A DNA stretch of 64,000 nt from Sycobia sp. Sy_11 (GCA_018907035.1 JACCIC010000094.1:1547001-1611000), one strand, 5' to 3'. Positions 13,930-26,445 are shown, counted from the first letter of the stretch. Notes: a model not told the origin generated them from the letters alone. Translations and numbers: made by a program.

Positions 13930-14245
13930 ACGCCGATGTTACGCGCATTGTGTGATGCGACTGAACGAGGCCGCGCACTCGTTGGCATTGGGTTTACCGT
14001 ACATCGGACGAGAAATAGTGCCGGGAATCGAGCCGGAATCACCCGTCAAACTGTGAGGAGCCACGCAAAGCCTACAAAGCTTTTCGCGTCGTACACATGT
14101 ACCTTATCCATCCAGCGCTCGGCGACGAGCGTCGAATGGGCTCCAGCCTCCGGAATCAGCCGGTGCTGGACGCAGCGCCCTACTTTTTCGTCATTTCTGC
14201 GGATCGTCGTCCGTTGCAGCGCGACTCGTCAACCTCCGGTTCATC
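13930..14245. other. CpG-rich patch before a long (GT)n
   Basis: GC-richer than its surroundings, with open frames in more than one phase and no recognised protein. It abuts the long GT microsatellite, and the cysteine/valine-only tail of the frame at 14097-14447 is that repeat translated. Confidence 0.3.
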
Positions 14246-14256
14246 GAATATAGGCG

Positions 14257-14257
<1 letters not shown>

Positions 14258-14347
<90 letters not shown>
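14258..14347. repeat. (GT)n microsatellite, 90 bp
   Basis: The longest pure dinucleotide tract in the window, followed by ATGC and ATGT tetranucleotide units to about 14392. Alternating purine-pyrimidine GT of this length can adopt Z-DNA. Confidence 0.95.
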
Positions 14348-14349
<2 letters not shown>

Positions 14350-14893
14350 CATGCATGCAACCATGCATGTATGTATTTATGTATGTATGTATACATTTTA
14401 AATTAAAACTAGGTTACTATGCGTATTCGAACTGTATCCAAACATGATCCGAACGTTGTGTCTGTCGTGTTGAGGAAAAGGGAAAGCGAAAAAACATTTT
14501 TTTTTTTACTTTTTGCTGTTTGCTTCTCGTGATAAATTCAAATTTATAAAAATTATACATGAGAAAAATTCAGAATTTCGATTACGAAATTAATGGTCAA
14601 ATTTGACTTATAACCTATAGTATAAGCTCCGGCAGTGCATTCTATACATTAAAAAAATGCGATTTGAATACCATATTTTTCAATGTGGGTGAGGGGCGGG
14701 AGCAACACACATGGATGTCGTGAATATCAGGATATCTGGAAGCTAACAATTAGCAATATATATGTATGCAAATTAATACAAATGCATTAAAGATGAAAAG
14801 GATTAGACAACATTTTTCCTCCAATTGTCAAATTTGATTATTTAATTGTTATAATTTTTATTAATTATGATCCGTAGTTTTTTGTATTTTAAC

Positions 14894-14898
<5 letters not shown>

Positions 14899-14938
<40 letters not shown>
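14899..14938. repeat. (TA)n microsatellite, 40 bp
   Basis: Uninterrupted TA dinucleotides. Confidence 0.95.
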
Positions 14939-14940
<2 letters not shown>

Positions 14941-15786
14941 CTTGTATTTATTTAAAAAAATGACTTTTTTTAAAAATTCACGCTGACAGAATTGAATAAA
15001 AAAATATGGAAGACGAGAAATTTCAAAAAATCAAATCAAATTACAAAACACATAATATCATTATTTATTATAGTCAATAAAAAATTTCTTTATTAATATT
15101 TTTTTTATTAAAGAAAGAAGGACATATGCATTATATTATCTGTGTAGAAAAATAAATAATTTTTACGAAAAAAAATGTCGATTTGAAATGAATTATTAGA
15201 ACTTTTTTAACCTCGCGAGAAAAGCAAAGATCATCCAATAGAGATTTCGATCTCATTTAACACGGTAGAAACAGTTCGATTTACATTGATTTTACGATAA
15301 AAAAAAAATAAAGCTCGACATCGTCCGTTAGAAACTGGTTTATTCTTAAAATACTTGTAGCCAAGCGAGAATAAACTATATAAAATGACTATACTAAACA
15401 TGAAATAATTATAACTTAATTTAAATGTTGAATCTCTGACAAGGGCGCGACAACGATGATGCTTTGTGAAATTGAATTCTACAAAAAAAAAGAAACAAAT
15501 AAAAGAATTAAAAAAACAAACTATTCAATGTAATTGTTGTGGACGGTGTACAAGACAAAGAAATATATGTTCCATAATGAATTTGCGTGGTACAAACAGT
15601 ATATTTTTGAGAATATGATTTTTGCTCGTTGTATAAAAAAGTAATGATCTATAGAACGCCCACTATTTACTGTGACTGTTGATGTGCGTTCCGATTTAAA
15701 TGCGCCGTTTAATCTGATTTATTTGCACATCGTCATACAAATGACATTTAATTTCGATATATAAGAAAACTTCATAATGTTCTGAT

Positions 15787-15893
15787 AATATATACATAAT
15801 ATACATAATATACGTAAATATGCACAATATACATAATTTACATAATATACATAATATACGTAATATACTTCATAATATGTATAATATATCGAT
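15787..15893. repeat. Minisatellite of about 10-11 bp (ATATACATAAT)
   Basis: About ten copies of ATATACATAAT and variants (ATACGTAAT, GCACAAT, TTTACATAAT) in a row. The unit is longer and more diverged than in the neighbouring pure TA tracts. Confidence 0.8.
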
Positions 15894-16239
15894 CTATTTT
15901 TTCAGTTTAACAAATATAGAAATTTTTCAATACTTGCCGTAAAAGGCTTTCGGAATAAGAATAGAATTCAACCGTTAATGTACGGTTTAATACTTAAAAA
16001 GCAACTATTTGCATTTATTAATTATTCATCTTTTCTATCATTAAAAATATCATTATCTTTCGAGCTTCATGATTTATTATACGAATACAGAAACTATTTG
16101 CGTGAAGTATAATTTTGACCTTTACAACAGTTTATGAATAATATTGACGTTTACGGAACCTTCCACCTAGCATCATTTTTACCTGAAAAGTTTTTACTTT
16201 TGTATTTATCAAAATAAGTAACGCTTATTTATAATACTC

Positions 16240-16243
<4 letters not shown>

Positions 16244-16292
<49 letters not shown>
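16244..16292. repeat. (TA)n microsatellite, 49 bp
   Basis: Uninterrupted TA dinucleotides. Confidence 0.95.
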
Positions 16293-16295
<3 letters not shown>

Positions 16296-18177
16296 GCGTA
16301 TTGTTGTATATTTTATTTGTATATCGTTATGCGAAAAATAAGCGAAAAACGCGTACCACCCGCAGTGTATAAATAATACTGATTATATCGTTATGTTTCT
16401 ACAAAGGCATAATAAAAACCACGAGGAATCAGCGTCAAATTTACCTTCCAGCTTCAAATGCTCGTCGGTCAATCCACGAAAACGATTCTTCTCTTGTGCT
16501 TCTTCAAAAAAAAAATTTACATTCTAATTAGCATTATAATGAACAGCGAGCGTTTGTTCATTTACAGAAATAGGCACGAAACGAACAGTACACATGTATA
16601 AGAGGATTTATATAGTTTTTTGATTTGAAAAAGTGTCCTTTTTATTCTTGCACGGCAGAATTATTAATCATTACTTATATTTTTGTATATAGTAAAATAG
16701 CAATCATTGTTTAAACTCTATGTATTGTTTGGGAATAGAATATTTAATTGTTAAAATTTGAAAAAATTATTGGATATTGTCAATTTTTTTTTGAATGAAG
16801 AAAATTCAATTCTTATACTTTTTTAGACAAAAATCAATTCCAATATCAACATAGGCTATATATGCATTTTATTGAGTACTAAAACATGGATATACATATA
16901 TATTTGTTTCAATGCATTATAATTCTTTTGGCGTTAGCACCATTTAAATAAACCATTTCCTCGTTGCATATATATATATATATATAAGAATTGCTAATCC
17001 TCGCCGAACAGGAAGACATTCGTGTATAGAATGAAAAACGATGAAAAAAATAAAAAAATAAATAATAAAAACAAAAATAAAATAAAAAAAAAGGTAAATA
17101 AATGAAGGAACTATGTACGTAATGCAGGCTGCTAATTGAATATAAGAACTCCTCATTACCGAGCTCGCTGCACTTGACGATGCGGCCACCGCATGAATGG
17201 CCAATTGAATTGTATCTGATTGTATCCACCTAATTGAATCAGGGGAATTCCACGAAGCGAACTGCGTATATAACAAATTAATTATTATCAGCCCTCGGCT
17301 AAATTAAGCCTCCCCCTTTCCCCCTTCTCTCTCACTCTCGAACGAATTTTACTCCCTATACAATAATGTTCAGCGTATAAATTATGCATATACACTTCGA
17401 TATACAAATAATTCGTTCCTGATCTTTTGCGATTGACCATCATTTACAAGGGATATCTGAACTTTACTTTAGCGTTAATTTTTTTCTTCTTCTAATTTTC
17501 TAATAATATGTTTAACAATCTTTTTACAACAACAAATTTTTCATATAATATATTTTATAGTAAAGAACTATCTGTATGGCCAGTGTATATATGTCTAAGC
17601 GCAGAATATTACTGAGAAAATTTATAAAATCGTACGTAAAAAAATATATATATATGTTTAAAGAAATATGTAACTTTGACTTTGACATTCTTTTTAATAA
17701 GTTGATTGCTAAACTGAATTAATGAACTTGAATAAGTGAATTATTGTGTAGGAAAAAAATTTATTTTATAAATCATTTTATTTAAATATCATCGAGCTCT
17801 TATGACAATTACGATTCATTATTAAATATCACTGTCTCAAAGAAAAAGTCGTCATGTTAATATCGGTAAATTATAACGATTACTATATTTGTTGTAAAAT
17901 TAGCGTATTTCAATAATTATAAAGATAAATTGAATAAATTATTGTGACAAGAGTAATAGTAGTAAAGCAACTTGTATATAAGCTAGACAATTATGCATAA
18001 AACGAATCTAGAAGTCGAGCACTTTGTTTTAGTATAATTGTGGTCTTTCAATAATATGATTGTTAACCCTGGTGGATCGGTCATAAACATTCTTGTCTTT
18101 TATTTCTCTCTATAATAAATTCATTTTGTTTCAGATATAAAGCGAGAATAAATTTTAATCTAGATTGATTTATTTCT

Positions 18178-18183
<6 letters not shown>

Positions 18184-18237
<54 letters not shown>
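18184..18237. repeat. (TA)n microsatellite, 54 bp
   Basis: Uninterrupted TA dinucleotides. Confidence 0.95.
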
Positions 18238-18242
<5 letters not shown>

Positions 18243-19000
18243 GCGTGAGAAAAAACATCAAATCAGCTATCCCAGTAGAGCTTTACATTGACGCGTGGCA
18301 CTTCAATCGAGATTTAACAGAATATAATATATCGAGAATGGAGGAAAGAGACATTTGAAGGTTTTATATTCCGTAATAATTACAATATCGCAAAGCAAAA
18401 ACGATATCTTATTAAGTATCTTAGAGTATACATCGGTCGATATTACAATTGTCGTTTTGTAGCTAAAAATGTTTTGTCCAAACGCGGTAATTTCTTTGAG
18501 CTGGAAACGCTTGACAAGCATTGTTGATTCAATGAAAGTTGCGATTAAATAAAATTATATACCGGCCAGAGACAGCATCGTGGTACATCGATTAACGTAT
18601 TTGATTAACAGCATTTTCGTATATTTAATTCAATTATTAGCCAATATTCTTTGCCCATAACGATTATAAAACAATATTCTCTTCTTCTAAACTTTTCACT
18701 GATTATGAAGGATCGAGGAGCTATCGAGGCATTAATAACGTTGACGCGGCGCATAAAATTGAAACATATTTCAAAAGCTTGGTTGTGCGGTCGTTTTATA
18801 TAGCAACTGATATAAGGCCATAATAATTGCTGATGTCTAAATAGAGGATTCCACGAGCATACTAATGCTACGTATAAAGCCCCCTGAAGTTTCCTCAGTT
18901 ACGCTGCTATAAATTTAACATTATACGTATATACGTTACTTTTTCAAAGGCGCACACATATACAACTGCATTAATTCCTTTTTACGTTCATATACACAAA

Positions 19001-19054
19001 TATATATATATGCGCGCGCGCGCGTGTGTGTATGTGTGTGTGTGTGTGTGTGTG
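19001..19054. repeat. Compound (TA)(CG)(TG) repeat
   Basis: TA, then CG, then TG dinucleotides in series. All are alternating pyrimidine-purine, and the central CGCGCGCGCG core is an especially strong potential Z-DNA former. Confidence 0.9.
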
Positions 19055-19625
19055 TACTCTTGCGTTATAAAGCCACTGCGGATTCATTCAATATAGATAA
19101 ACCGCGAATAAATACGCGAATATCGGATAAAAGCGCGCGCTTATGTCCGTACATGTATGTGTAATGATTGTTAAACAAAACCGAGCCATTGTAAATATAT
19201 AAATATGTGTGTGTGTATACATTAATACATATTATGTGTGCATTTATAGGACGATTACAAGAGCAACGAAATTACGACGCAGATTAAATTTTCGCGTTCT
19301 TATTCACGTTATTTACAGACTGATCGTTTTTTTCTCTCTTTTGCAGCTGGATTGACTGTGGGCATAAGTATAGAGAAGCCGTGCGCAAAAGATACTATAA
19401 AAAATAAATTAACGCGCCGCGTCGCTCCATTACGAAAATCTGCATAAATAATCGAAAATTTATAACAACCCGAGAGGAAGGAAATTTTGTGCAATAATGC
19501 CGGTTTAACAACTCCGTGAATCATCCACTTTTATACACATCAAGAATCAAGGTGAATAAATTTCATTAGAATCTGTGTTCCAAAGTTAGGACAGTCTCTC
19601 TCCTTGTGAGTCATCCGGTTCAACT

Positions 19626-19633
<8 letters not shown>

Positions 19634-19676
<43 letters not shown>
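19634..19676. repeat. (TA)n microsatellite, 43 bp, flanked by CA and CG units
   Basis: TA dinucleotides between ACACAC and ACACGCGCG. Confidence 0.95.
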
Positions 19677-19679
<3 letters not shown>

Positions 19680-19967
19680 GCGCGTGTATAATTTAGCATC
19701 GTTCGTGTCAGTAAAAATAATCACCTACATTAATAATAAACCTTTTATGCCTTGTACGCTTTGATCGTATTATTTTGGATTGCACATCTGTAGTGCAACA
19801 ATTTTTCAAGCTGGTACGCCAATATCTTGTCAAAAGTAAGACACTCTCGACCTCTTGACATTTCTATGCCGCGCGATATCTTGTCATGGAAAATTCGCGC
19901 GTCGGTAAACAGCCCTGGTATTTCGCGAAGCACTTATAATAAATAAACCGACGAATTTAATAACGAT

Positions 19968-20031
19968 AGCGACGACGACGACAATAACCACAACAACAAC
20001 AAGAATAACAACGAGGACGACAGCACAACAA
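19968..20031. repeat. (GAC/AAC)n trinucleotide tract
   Basis: GAC units followed by AAC and GAC variants. No open protein frame extends beyond it. Confidence 0.8.
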
Positions 20032-20299
20032 AAATATTACTACTACTCGAGCTTCTGACTAAACTTTGTCATTCGCTCAACGAGACGATAACATATTCCT
20101 GAAAGGTCAGAATTTTTTGTCGCAGAAGTTCGTAGAATCAGAATTTTGTCCCATTACATCTGGGTGTGCGTGTGTGAGGGGAGGTGGGGGGGGGGGTTAT
20201 GTGCGTACACAACAAAAATATCCATCCATAGTCGGCCGGTGCAATTATTTAGCTTTTCTAATTACAGATATTCTCCACTACAAAAAATATACCTCTTGC

Positions 20300-20400
20300 G
20301 CAGCCGGCCGGCTCCATTCGCATTTACATTTGCGCTCTTGTCTCTTGGAGCTGGCGGGATTAATCGCGAGAGCGCGTCGACTTTTCCTATTATCCTCTTT

Positions 20401-20449
<49 letters not shown>

Positions 20450-20620
20450 GGGGAAATATATATCTCGCCATCTATAGAGGAGAGGATCTCCGGCGACGTC
20501 TTCGTCTCCCGAGCGCGCGCACGCCCCGGCAGATAAGCGGACGGCGCGGGCTAATTAATTAAAGCCCGGCCCGGGAGGGATCGAGCAAGCAGGAGAAAGG
20601 CAATTTTCGACTTTTCCGGG
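20300..20620. promoter_or_regulatory. CpG-rich island split by a (CT)n tract
   Basis: GC-rich sequence (for example CGGCCGG and GCCCGGCCCGGG words) containing a (CT)n tract at 20404-20444. Overlapping open frames exist in three phases, including a 156-codon one starting at 20066, but none looks like a protein. Its position and composition resemble an insect promoter or 5' UTR region; this is inference only. Confidence 0.25.
20404..20444. repeat. (CT)n microsatellite, 41 bp
   Basis: Uninterrupted CT dinucleotides. Confidence 0.95.
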
Positions 20621-20642
20621 GGTGCTGATATGCTTATATATG

Positions 20643-20698
<56 letters not shown>
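20643..20698. repeat. Compound (TA)n(GA)n repeat
   Basis: A short TA tract (20643-20656) runs directly into (GA)n (20656-20698). Confidence 0.95.
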
Positions 20699-20701
<3 letters not shown>

Positions 20702-20839
20702 TTGCTGACGAAGACTTATATTAAGGACGTTATTACGGTTACAATGCACCTTTCCCTCGGCGTCTATCTGTATCTATACTTCTTTCTTCCTCACTGTTTC
20801 ATCTCTTCCTCTTCATCCTGATGGAAGCATCTGCATCGC

Positions 20840-20841
<2 letters not shown>

Positions 20842-20892
<51 letters not shown>
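20842..20892. repeat. (TA)n microsatellite, 51 bp
   Basis: Uninterrupted TA dinucleotides. Confidence 0.95.
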
Positions 20893-20896
<4 letters not shown>

Positions 20897-21101
20897 TGGC
20901 TTCCGTGTTTTTTCCCACTTTGTTTTAAAGCCAGATATGCCTCCGCGGGTTTTCACCTCCTCTTCCTCAACTCTTCTTATACATCCCTCTTGGGACTGCC
21001 GATAAAGCGGGAAAAGCTCCGACGATCGTTATCCTGTCTAATGCGCTCTTTAATTATAGGTGCGATAGCGCAAAATTGCTCGAATACATTAGATGCTCCA
21101 T

Positions 21102-21128
21102 ACACACACACACACGCACACACACACA
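21102..21128. repeat. (CA)n microsatellite
   Basis: CA dinucleotides with one G interruption. A second, shorter CA tract lies at 21296-21312. Confidence 0.9.
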
Positions 21129-21312
21129 GAACTATGTTTCGCTTCATTTCGACTTTCGAGCGCGCATGAAAGCTTGTGAATAAGCGCAATTTCGCCGATT
21201 TTGTCGGCAGCTGAAGATTTCGTATTAGATTTTTTCATTTTTCTTAATTCGAGCTGTTTCATGGAAATCAGCTATTTCTAGAGAGTCAGACTCGCTACAC
21301 ACACACACACAC

Positions 21313-23921
21313 ATAATTGCGACGGTTAATATTTTCTAATGAAAAGATATGTATAATTTTTCGTGCTTTTAAATATTTATAATTTTTATGAATAATATTT
21401 GTATCAAAACCTTTTAGAATGTTAAATATCGATATAATAAATCAAGCTACATTTTTAATACATACTACTCAATCTTATTAAAATATCTATATTTTCAATT
21501 TTCTTTTAATTCCAACATATGATTTTTAAACTAGCAACAATTTGTATACACGTTAATTGGAATTAAATATATAAAAAATACTGCAGTATATTGCGATTCG
21601 CGTTATAATTTATTATAAATTTTCTAATTTATTACGAATCGTTGAAGAAAAATTTTGTCAAAATTATTTTACAACCAATGTATAGTATATAATTGTATGT
21701 AAAAACTGTACAATACTTGATTTATCTCGATAAATTTATCTTAATTTATCTAGGATGATTTCATTTAGATTATTAAATGGATTTTTTTTTAGAAATTTTT
21801 GAATATCTTAGTTCGATTCTTTACAGATTATGACTTTGCAAGTTTTAATTTGATTTTTATATATAACACTATTCTACACAACATCCTTTATTTTTGTTTA
21901 TATATACATTAAATCTATAAGACACGTATGTCTCAATAATTATCTACTTGAATTAGATTAATACTCACAGCTCTCGCGCGCGTTTCAATAAAACAGCGGA
22001 TAGTTGGTGAAATACCAAAAAAAAAATTAGGTTAGAAAAAACTGTACTAAATATCTTCCGAGCAATTTAAGAAGTTCCGACAGTTTGTTCTATTTTTGCT
22101 TGTTCGTTCGTTCGTTCGTTCGTTGGTCTGCCCACGACAATGAAAAAACGCGAGGACAAGTTTTCATTGAGCAACGATCGGGCGATCGCTTTGGAGCTTC
22201 TCAGCCTTCAAGAGGCGGCGCAATTAGCGAACGACAAGTTCACAGTCGGGTCCGCGTTCCGGCGCAACGAAAATCTTTCCTACGTCGTTCACGCAGCTCT
22301 AAACTTTTCTCAATTTGTGCGTTCATAATTAATTACGATAATGTTAAGGCGAAGGTAAGGATCTGTAGTTAAGAATATCGGAAGCTGCATCGTTTGGTAC
22401 GCAACGCGACCCGTTACAGTATGGCTCGATCTCGGTAAAGTAATTGTGCTTCTCAAGCATAAAATTATATATCTCTGATTTCATAGTTGTAAATTTAACA
22501 TGAATTTAGTTTGCTTAAATCGTTCTAGTCGAATCGTATTTTTGCACGTTCTTGTGGCTCAATATAGTACATAAAAAAAGTGAGGTTAAAATTACACATG
22601 GATAGCAATTAAATATTTTTATATGCACATCTTGCACTGGGGAGAATTATTATTGTTAATTATTAATAAATATATATCGATATTAGGAGTAAATATAATA
22701 TTTGTAAAGTTCTGATAAATTTTTATAGATTTTCTTACAATCTTTTTTAATTAAAGTGAACAATTAATTTAAAATAAATAATTATTCATTAATATATTCG
22801 CTGTTTTAATTATATTTTATATAGTTCAGAGAATAGGACCTTAGTAAAAAGTTTTAATAAATAATTTTAATCAGAATAACCACTCTTAGTTTATGCTATC
22901 TTATATAAAAATAAAATTCATATTTTATTTTTATTTTATTAATCAATTAATAAATAAATGAAAAATGTTGCGCGAGCAAAACTTTCTTTTTATCCTCGTC
23001 AGAGTATTATATATACATATATAGCGTATATAATACATTATTCGAAAAATTTCTTCGAAGAAATTTCGGACCTCCCGCCGCATTATGAAGAACAGCGGCG
23101 GGCGCATGCACCCGAGTAAATAAAAAAAGTTGCGGGAAACTCTATATAAGGACTTTTTAAGTGGCAGTAAGTGTATGACAGGCCGAAAATTTACGTCGCT
23201 TACGACGGAAGTTTTGCCAAAGTAAAACCAGAGGTAAAACGGAGCTGAACCGACGAGAAATAGCGCTAAGGCCGAGGCGTCGGAGCTTTCGCGCACTAAT
23301 GGAAAGTGCTCGTATAGACATGCTCGTTGGCATAAGTCTGCGAAGCTTCCATCGAACTTAATAAATTTTACACGAACGTATACGTAATACATCGGCTTCG
23401 TACATGTCCTCGATGTAATGATGTCAAATTCTATACGATAAAAAATATCGAAGTTATTTCGCTTATCTATACGTGTGGTTTTTTGAAATTTAAAGAACTA
23501 ATAAACAAACAAAAAAAATACTCTACAAATACCGACAAATAAAGAAAAAGCTTATTAAATCAAAAACTTATTTGCTTCTTTTGATGATATTCAAGAAGAA
23601 GTTTTATTTTCTACAATTTACGACAATTATTTATCTAGTCGCGATAGCCAGGAGCTCATTGACTAACCAGGGTTGTTGAATCTAGACAAGCATCTTTGTA
23701 ATGATAAATTGTCAAAGAAACAATGATTCGAGCGATTAAATAACTTCGACAAAAATAGGACGAGAAAATAATTCCGAATCCAAATTAATGTAGGGAAATT
23801 GAGATTGAATATAATATTCTAAGGCCATTTTTCAAAGTTTATTCTAATTATTTAGCCCTATATTTTATTCAGTGTTCTTAATCCATTATATTAAGTATGA
23901 GATTCGCCTAAGAGACCGGAA
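21313..23921. other. Gene-free stretch left of the LINE
   Basis: AT-rich, with a GTTC tetranucleotide repeat at 22102-22124 and a GC-richer patch around 22130-22330. A 20-bp perfect palindrome (AAATTTCTTC and its complement, 23047-23066) lies about 75 bp before a TATATAAGG word at 23141-23149. The 149-codon minus-strand open frame at 22943-23392 has no recognisable domain. Confidence 0.35.
23912..23921. repeat. Probable LINE target-site duplication, left copy
   Basis: GAGACCGGAA sits immediately outside the poly-A end of the LINE. The partner GAGACCGAAA is at 26436-26445, just outside the 5' end, and differs at one base. Confidence 0.6.
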
Positions 23922-24129
23922 TTTTTTTTTCTTGCTTTATTTATTGTCGCATCCCTCATAATGAGTATTAGCGACCGATACTATTACATAGTGTTACATT
24001 AAATACATTTTATTTGCAGGTTTGGTATCTTTGTTACAATATTTTAGTATAATTTAATGAACTTATAATAATATTTAGAATAACTGTATTATGTTAATTC
24101 TATTGATAAAATTTTATACATTTTTGTAC

Positions 24130-24553
24130 TGCTGGCATTTGTTTAGAAGTTCTTTGATGGTTTGGCCTTTGATTTTACTTTTCTTCCTTTCAGTATAATA
24201 TATTCGACATTCGATTAGGATATGTTTAATTGTTCATGGTACATTACAGTCTTGACATGTATTTCTAGGTTCTTTACTTATCAGGTATTGATGGGTTAAT
24301 TTCGTATGGCCGATGCGTAGTCTAGTTATGAGTACTTGATCATATCTATTTAGTTTTGTTGTTGGACTTGATTTGGGTATGCTATTTTTATAGAGTGTAA
24401 ATGCGTCTTTTTACTATTGAGCCACTCTTTATTCCATTTTATGTTTATTTTCATTTTAATTAATTTTTTCAGATCTTCGTAGATCATAATTTCGTTGTCC
24501 GTGGAAAATTGAAGTTGACTCGCAAGTTTGGCAGTTTCTTGAATTTCTAGTGA
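24130..24553 (-). pseudogene. LINE ORF2, C-terminal tail fragment
   Basis: This is the region after the RNase H of I-type LINEs. It starts LEIQETAKLASQL at about 24553 and continues to NKEWLNSKK. After a frameshift near 24370 comes the conserved RLRIGHTKLTH, then a C-x2-C-x7-H-x4-C zinc-binding tail (TCQDC ... HILIEC) with one in-frame stop where a tryptophan is usual. Translation ends at a stop near 24130. The RLRIGHT-LTH motif followed by CCHC is typical of I- and R1-group ORF2 proteins. It is joined directly to the endonuclease fragment by the internal deletion. Confidence 0.8.
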
Positions 24554-24559
24554 ATTTTA

Positions 24560-24876
24560 TTAAATATGTATTGGAAATGTATATTTCTTGATTTTCAATT
24601 TGAGTCTTGATTACAATAGCTTCAATATTGGTATTTAGTGGAAAGTTTTGACTGTATAACGTATTTTTTGCGAGCATTGCTACTCCTCTACTTACATTGA
24701 CGCAGTTTTTCCTATTTTTAGTGAAACATGTATAATTTTTTATTTTAATTGTTTCTTCATATTTAAGATTTGTTTCTTGGACACAATCGATTTGTATATT
24801 ATTTTTGGTTAGTAATTCTTGTAAAAGTTCATAGTTATTTTTTATTCCATTAATATTCCATATATTTTTCTTTTTC
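24560..24876 (-). pseudogene. LINE ORF2, N-terminal AP-endonuclease fragment
   Basis: An open stretch of about 100 codons starting just after ORF1. It contains WNINGIKNN (the first endonuclease motif with its asparagine), VQETNL (the catalytic glutamate motif) and SRGVAML, then TNIEAIVIKTQ and ISNTYL. These are the first three blocks of the exonuclease-endonuclease-phosphatase fold used by LINEs to nick target DNA. The later GDFNAH and SDH blocks are missing because of the internal deletion, so no active nuclease can be made. Confidence 0.85.
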
Positions 24877-24900
24877 TGAGCTGGTCATTTTTGTTAGATA

Positions 24901-26288
24901 TTATTTGTTAGAAATGGTTTTAAATTGGCTCAAAGAGTTTTCAGGAGTACAGAGTGGTGTACTGTTAGGTGTATAATTCTGATTAGGATTTATTTTGTTT
25001 ATTATTGAACTACATGTTCTTTTAATGCTGGAATCGCGAACATTTGGATAAATATCATTTTCAAGGTATTTCACGAATTCATTTGTATCATTTGTGTATT
25101 GATCTATTATCGCTACTACATTCCGAACACCTTTGCTGCTGTCCAAGAAATTTTTGAACTGGATATAGTTCAATAAGGTGTGTCCGTGGTTTAAATAATT
25201 TTTTATGGACTTAAGTTTTGTGTCAAGTGGATCATCTTCGGTTAGTGTTAATTTTTGTAAATCATTGCTATTTGTGTGTTGATTTATGTCTAGTACTTCA
25301 TATTTTACATCAGCGTCTTTTCTGTTCTTCTTTCTTGTATTTTTTTCTATATTATTAGTTTTTGTTTCTGTTTTTGTTGCATGTTCTTCGCTTTGAGATT
25401 CGTTTGAGCTTATTACAGAGTGAGTTCTTTTTTTGTCTTGATTCAATGTTTCAGATACAGATAAATTTGGTGCGATATCTGTTTCCTTTATTTCAATTAG
25501 ATTTTTGACTGTATATTTATCTGTAGCGCTTACATTATTTATGTCATTAATGTGTTTACTGTTTGTTTTGTTCATTCTATTGTTGATTTCACTGAAGTGT
25601 TTATTGTTGGCTTTTAATTGTTTTGTTTCTGTAGTAGTGTTTGGGGAGCTACTACAATTTCTCGCCAAGTGTCCTTCTATATTACATATAAAGCATTTTA
25701 ATACTTCTGTACTTGCAAATATGTAGTAGTCCATGTTATTGAAATTTATTCTGAAGACTTCTGGAATTTTTCCGACATTTTCCAGGTTTCACATAAATTT
25801 GTCGTCTAAAACTTTCAACGTGGCTATATCCTTCTTTGCTTAAACCGGCTCGTAACGTTGTAATAATCGATACAGGTTTTACTTGTAGCTCCATGAGTAC
25901 ATTTTCGAGCGCAAAATTTGGAATTTCTGTCGGAATGTTAGAAAAAATGACACTTTTATTGTGAGAGATAAGCGATCTGAAATTTACTTGTTTATCGTTA
26001 ATTGTTATACAGTTTTGAGTTGTTGTTATCACACTCACAAGTTCTTTGCTGTTTACATACACACATATTCGATTATTAGAAATTCTAGAAGCACTTAACA
26101 CATTTTTTTTCCACTAAGTTTCCTAGGGCACATATGTAGTCGGTTAGATTTAATTCATCAACACAGTCAAGTATTATTCTTTGTTCACTTTTAACTGATG
26201 CTGCCGTTGCATAGCTACCGTTATTAGGTATGTCTATTTTAAACGTAGGAATCGTTGATTGTGTTCGTCCCCCTGAATGGGAAGCCAT
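24901..26288 (-). pseudogene. LINE ORF1, gag-like nucleic-acid-binding protein with zinc knuckle (frameshifted)
   Basis: ORF1 starts at the ATG at 26286-26288 (MASHSGG...) and runs in three frames: 26288 to about 26100, 26101 to about 25770, and 25770 to the stop at 24901. The first shift falls in an 8-A homopolymer (26103-26110). The second falls about 10 codons before NNMDYYIF. A single CCHC knuckle, CFICNIEGHLARNC, lies at about 25655-25700 and is followed by a hydrophilic, serine/asparagine/lysine-rich C-terminal half (277 codons open after the second shift). In LINEs this protein binds the element RNA. Repairing only two shifts would restore an uninterrupted frame, so decay is recent or the shifts are sequencing errors. 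Confidence 0.8.
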
Positions 26289-26435
26289 GACGGCTCACTT
26301 CGGTAAACTTAATAACTATGTATCGGAATACTCTAATATTGAAGTACTTGTATATAAACAAAGCAGTAACATTTCCACGTCTCGCTCAGAGCATTTGGGA
26401 ACACGTCCAGTCATTACGAGTCTTGAACGAAGACT

Positions 26436-26445
26436 GAGACCGAAA
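26436..26445. repeat. Probable LINE target-site duplication, right copy
   Basis: GAGACCGAAA, directly outside the CAGT 5' end of the LINE. It pairs with 23912-23921. Confidence 0.55.

Larger units (their letters stand above)
14348..18183. other. AT-rich gene-free stretch with simple repeats
   Basis: Contains TA tracts (annotated separately), a degenerate ATATACATAAT minisatellite, and A/T homopolymer runs. No open frame resembles a protein. Confidence 0.35.
23922..26435 (-). mobile_element. I/Jockey-like non-LTR retrotransposon (LINE), internally deleted
   Basis: Read on the minus strand this is a LINE with both ends present. The 5' end begins CAGTCTTCG, then a short 5' UTR, ORF1 (gag-like, CCHC zinc knuckle), the N-terminal half of an AP-endonuclease domain, and a join near 24550-24565 to the C-terminal end of ORF2. 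The rest of the endonuclease, the whole reverse transcriptase and most or all of any RNase H are missing. The 3' end has an AATAAA-type signal (about 23937-23946) and a 9-base A tail (23922-23930). GAGACCGGAA (23912-23921) and GAGACCGAAA (26436-26445) flank the element and match at 9 of 10 bases, as expected for a target-site duplication. It cannot transpose by itself. The clade assignment is from remembered family motifs. Confidence 0.85.

Noticed and set aside
14097..14447. 116-codon open frame
   Set aside because: Its second half is (GT)n read as cysteine/valine. The first half is a CpG-rich patch open in more than one frame.
20066..20562. Overlapping 156- and 138-codon open frames
   Set aside because: Both cross a G-run, the (CT)n tract and a CpG island; neither shows a domain.
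23041..23068. Possible heat-shock element
   Set aside because: Only one correctly spaced GAA-nn-TTC pair is present; the other TTC/GAA units have wrong spacing. It was kept only as a palindrome.
22943..23392. 149-codon minus-strand open frame
   Set aside because: One of the longest frames in the window, but it has no recognisable motif, ends in AT-rich low-complexity residues and lacks splice or start support.
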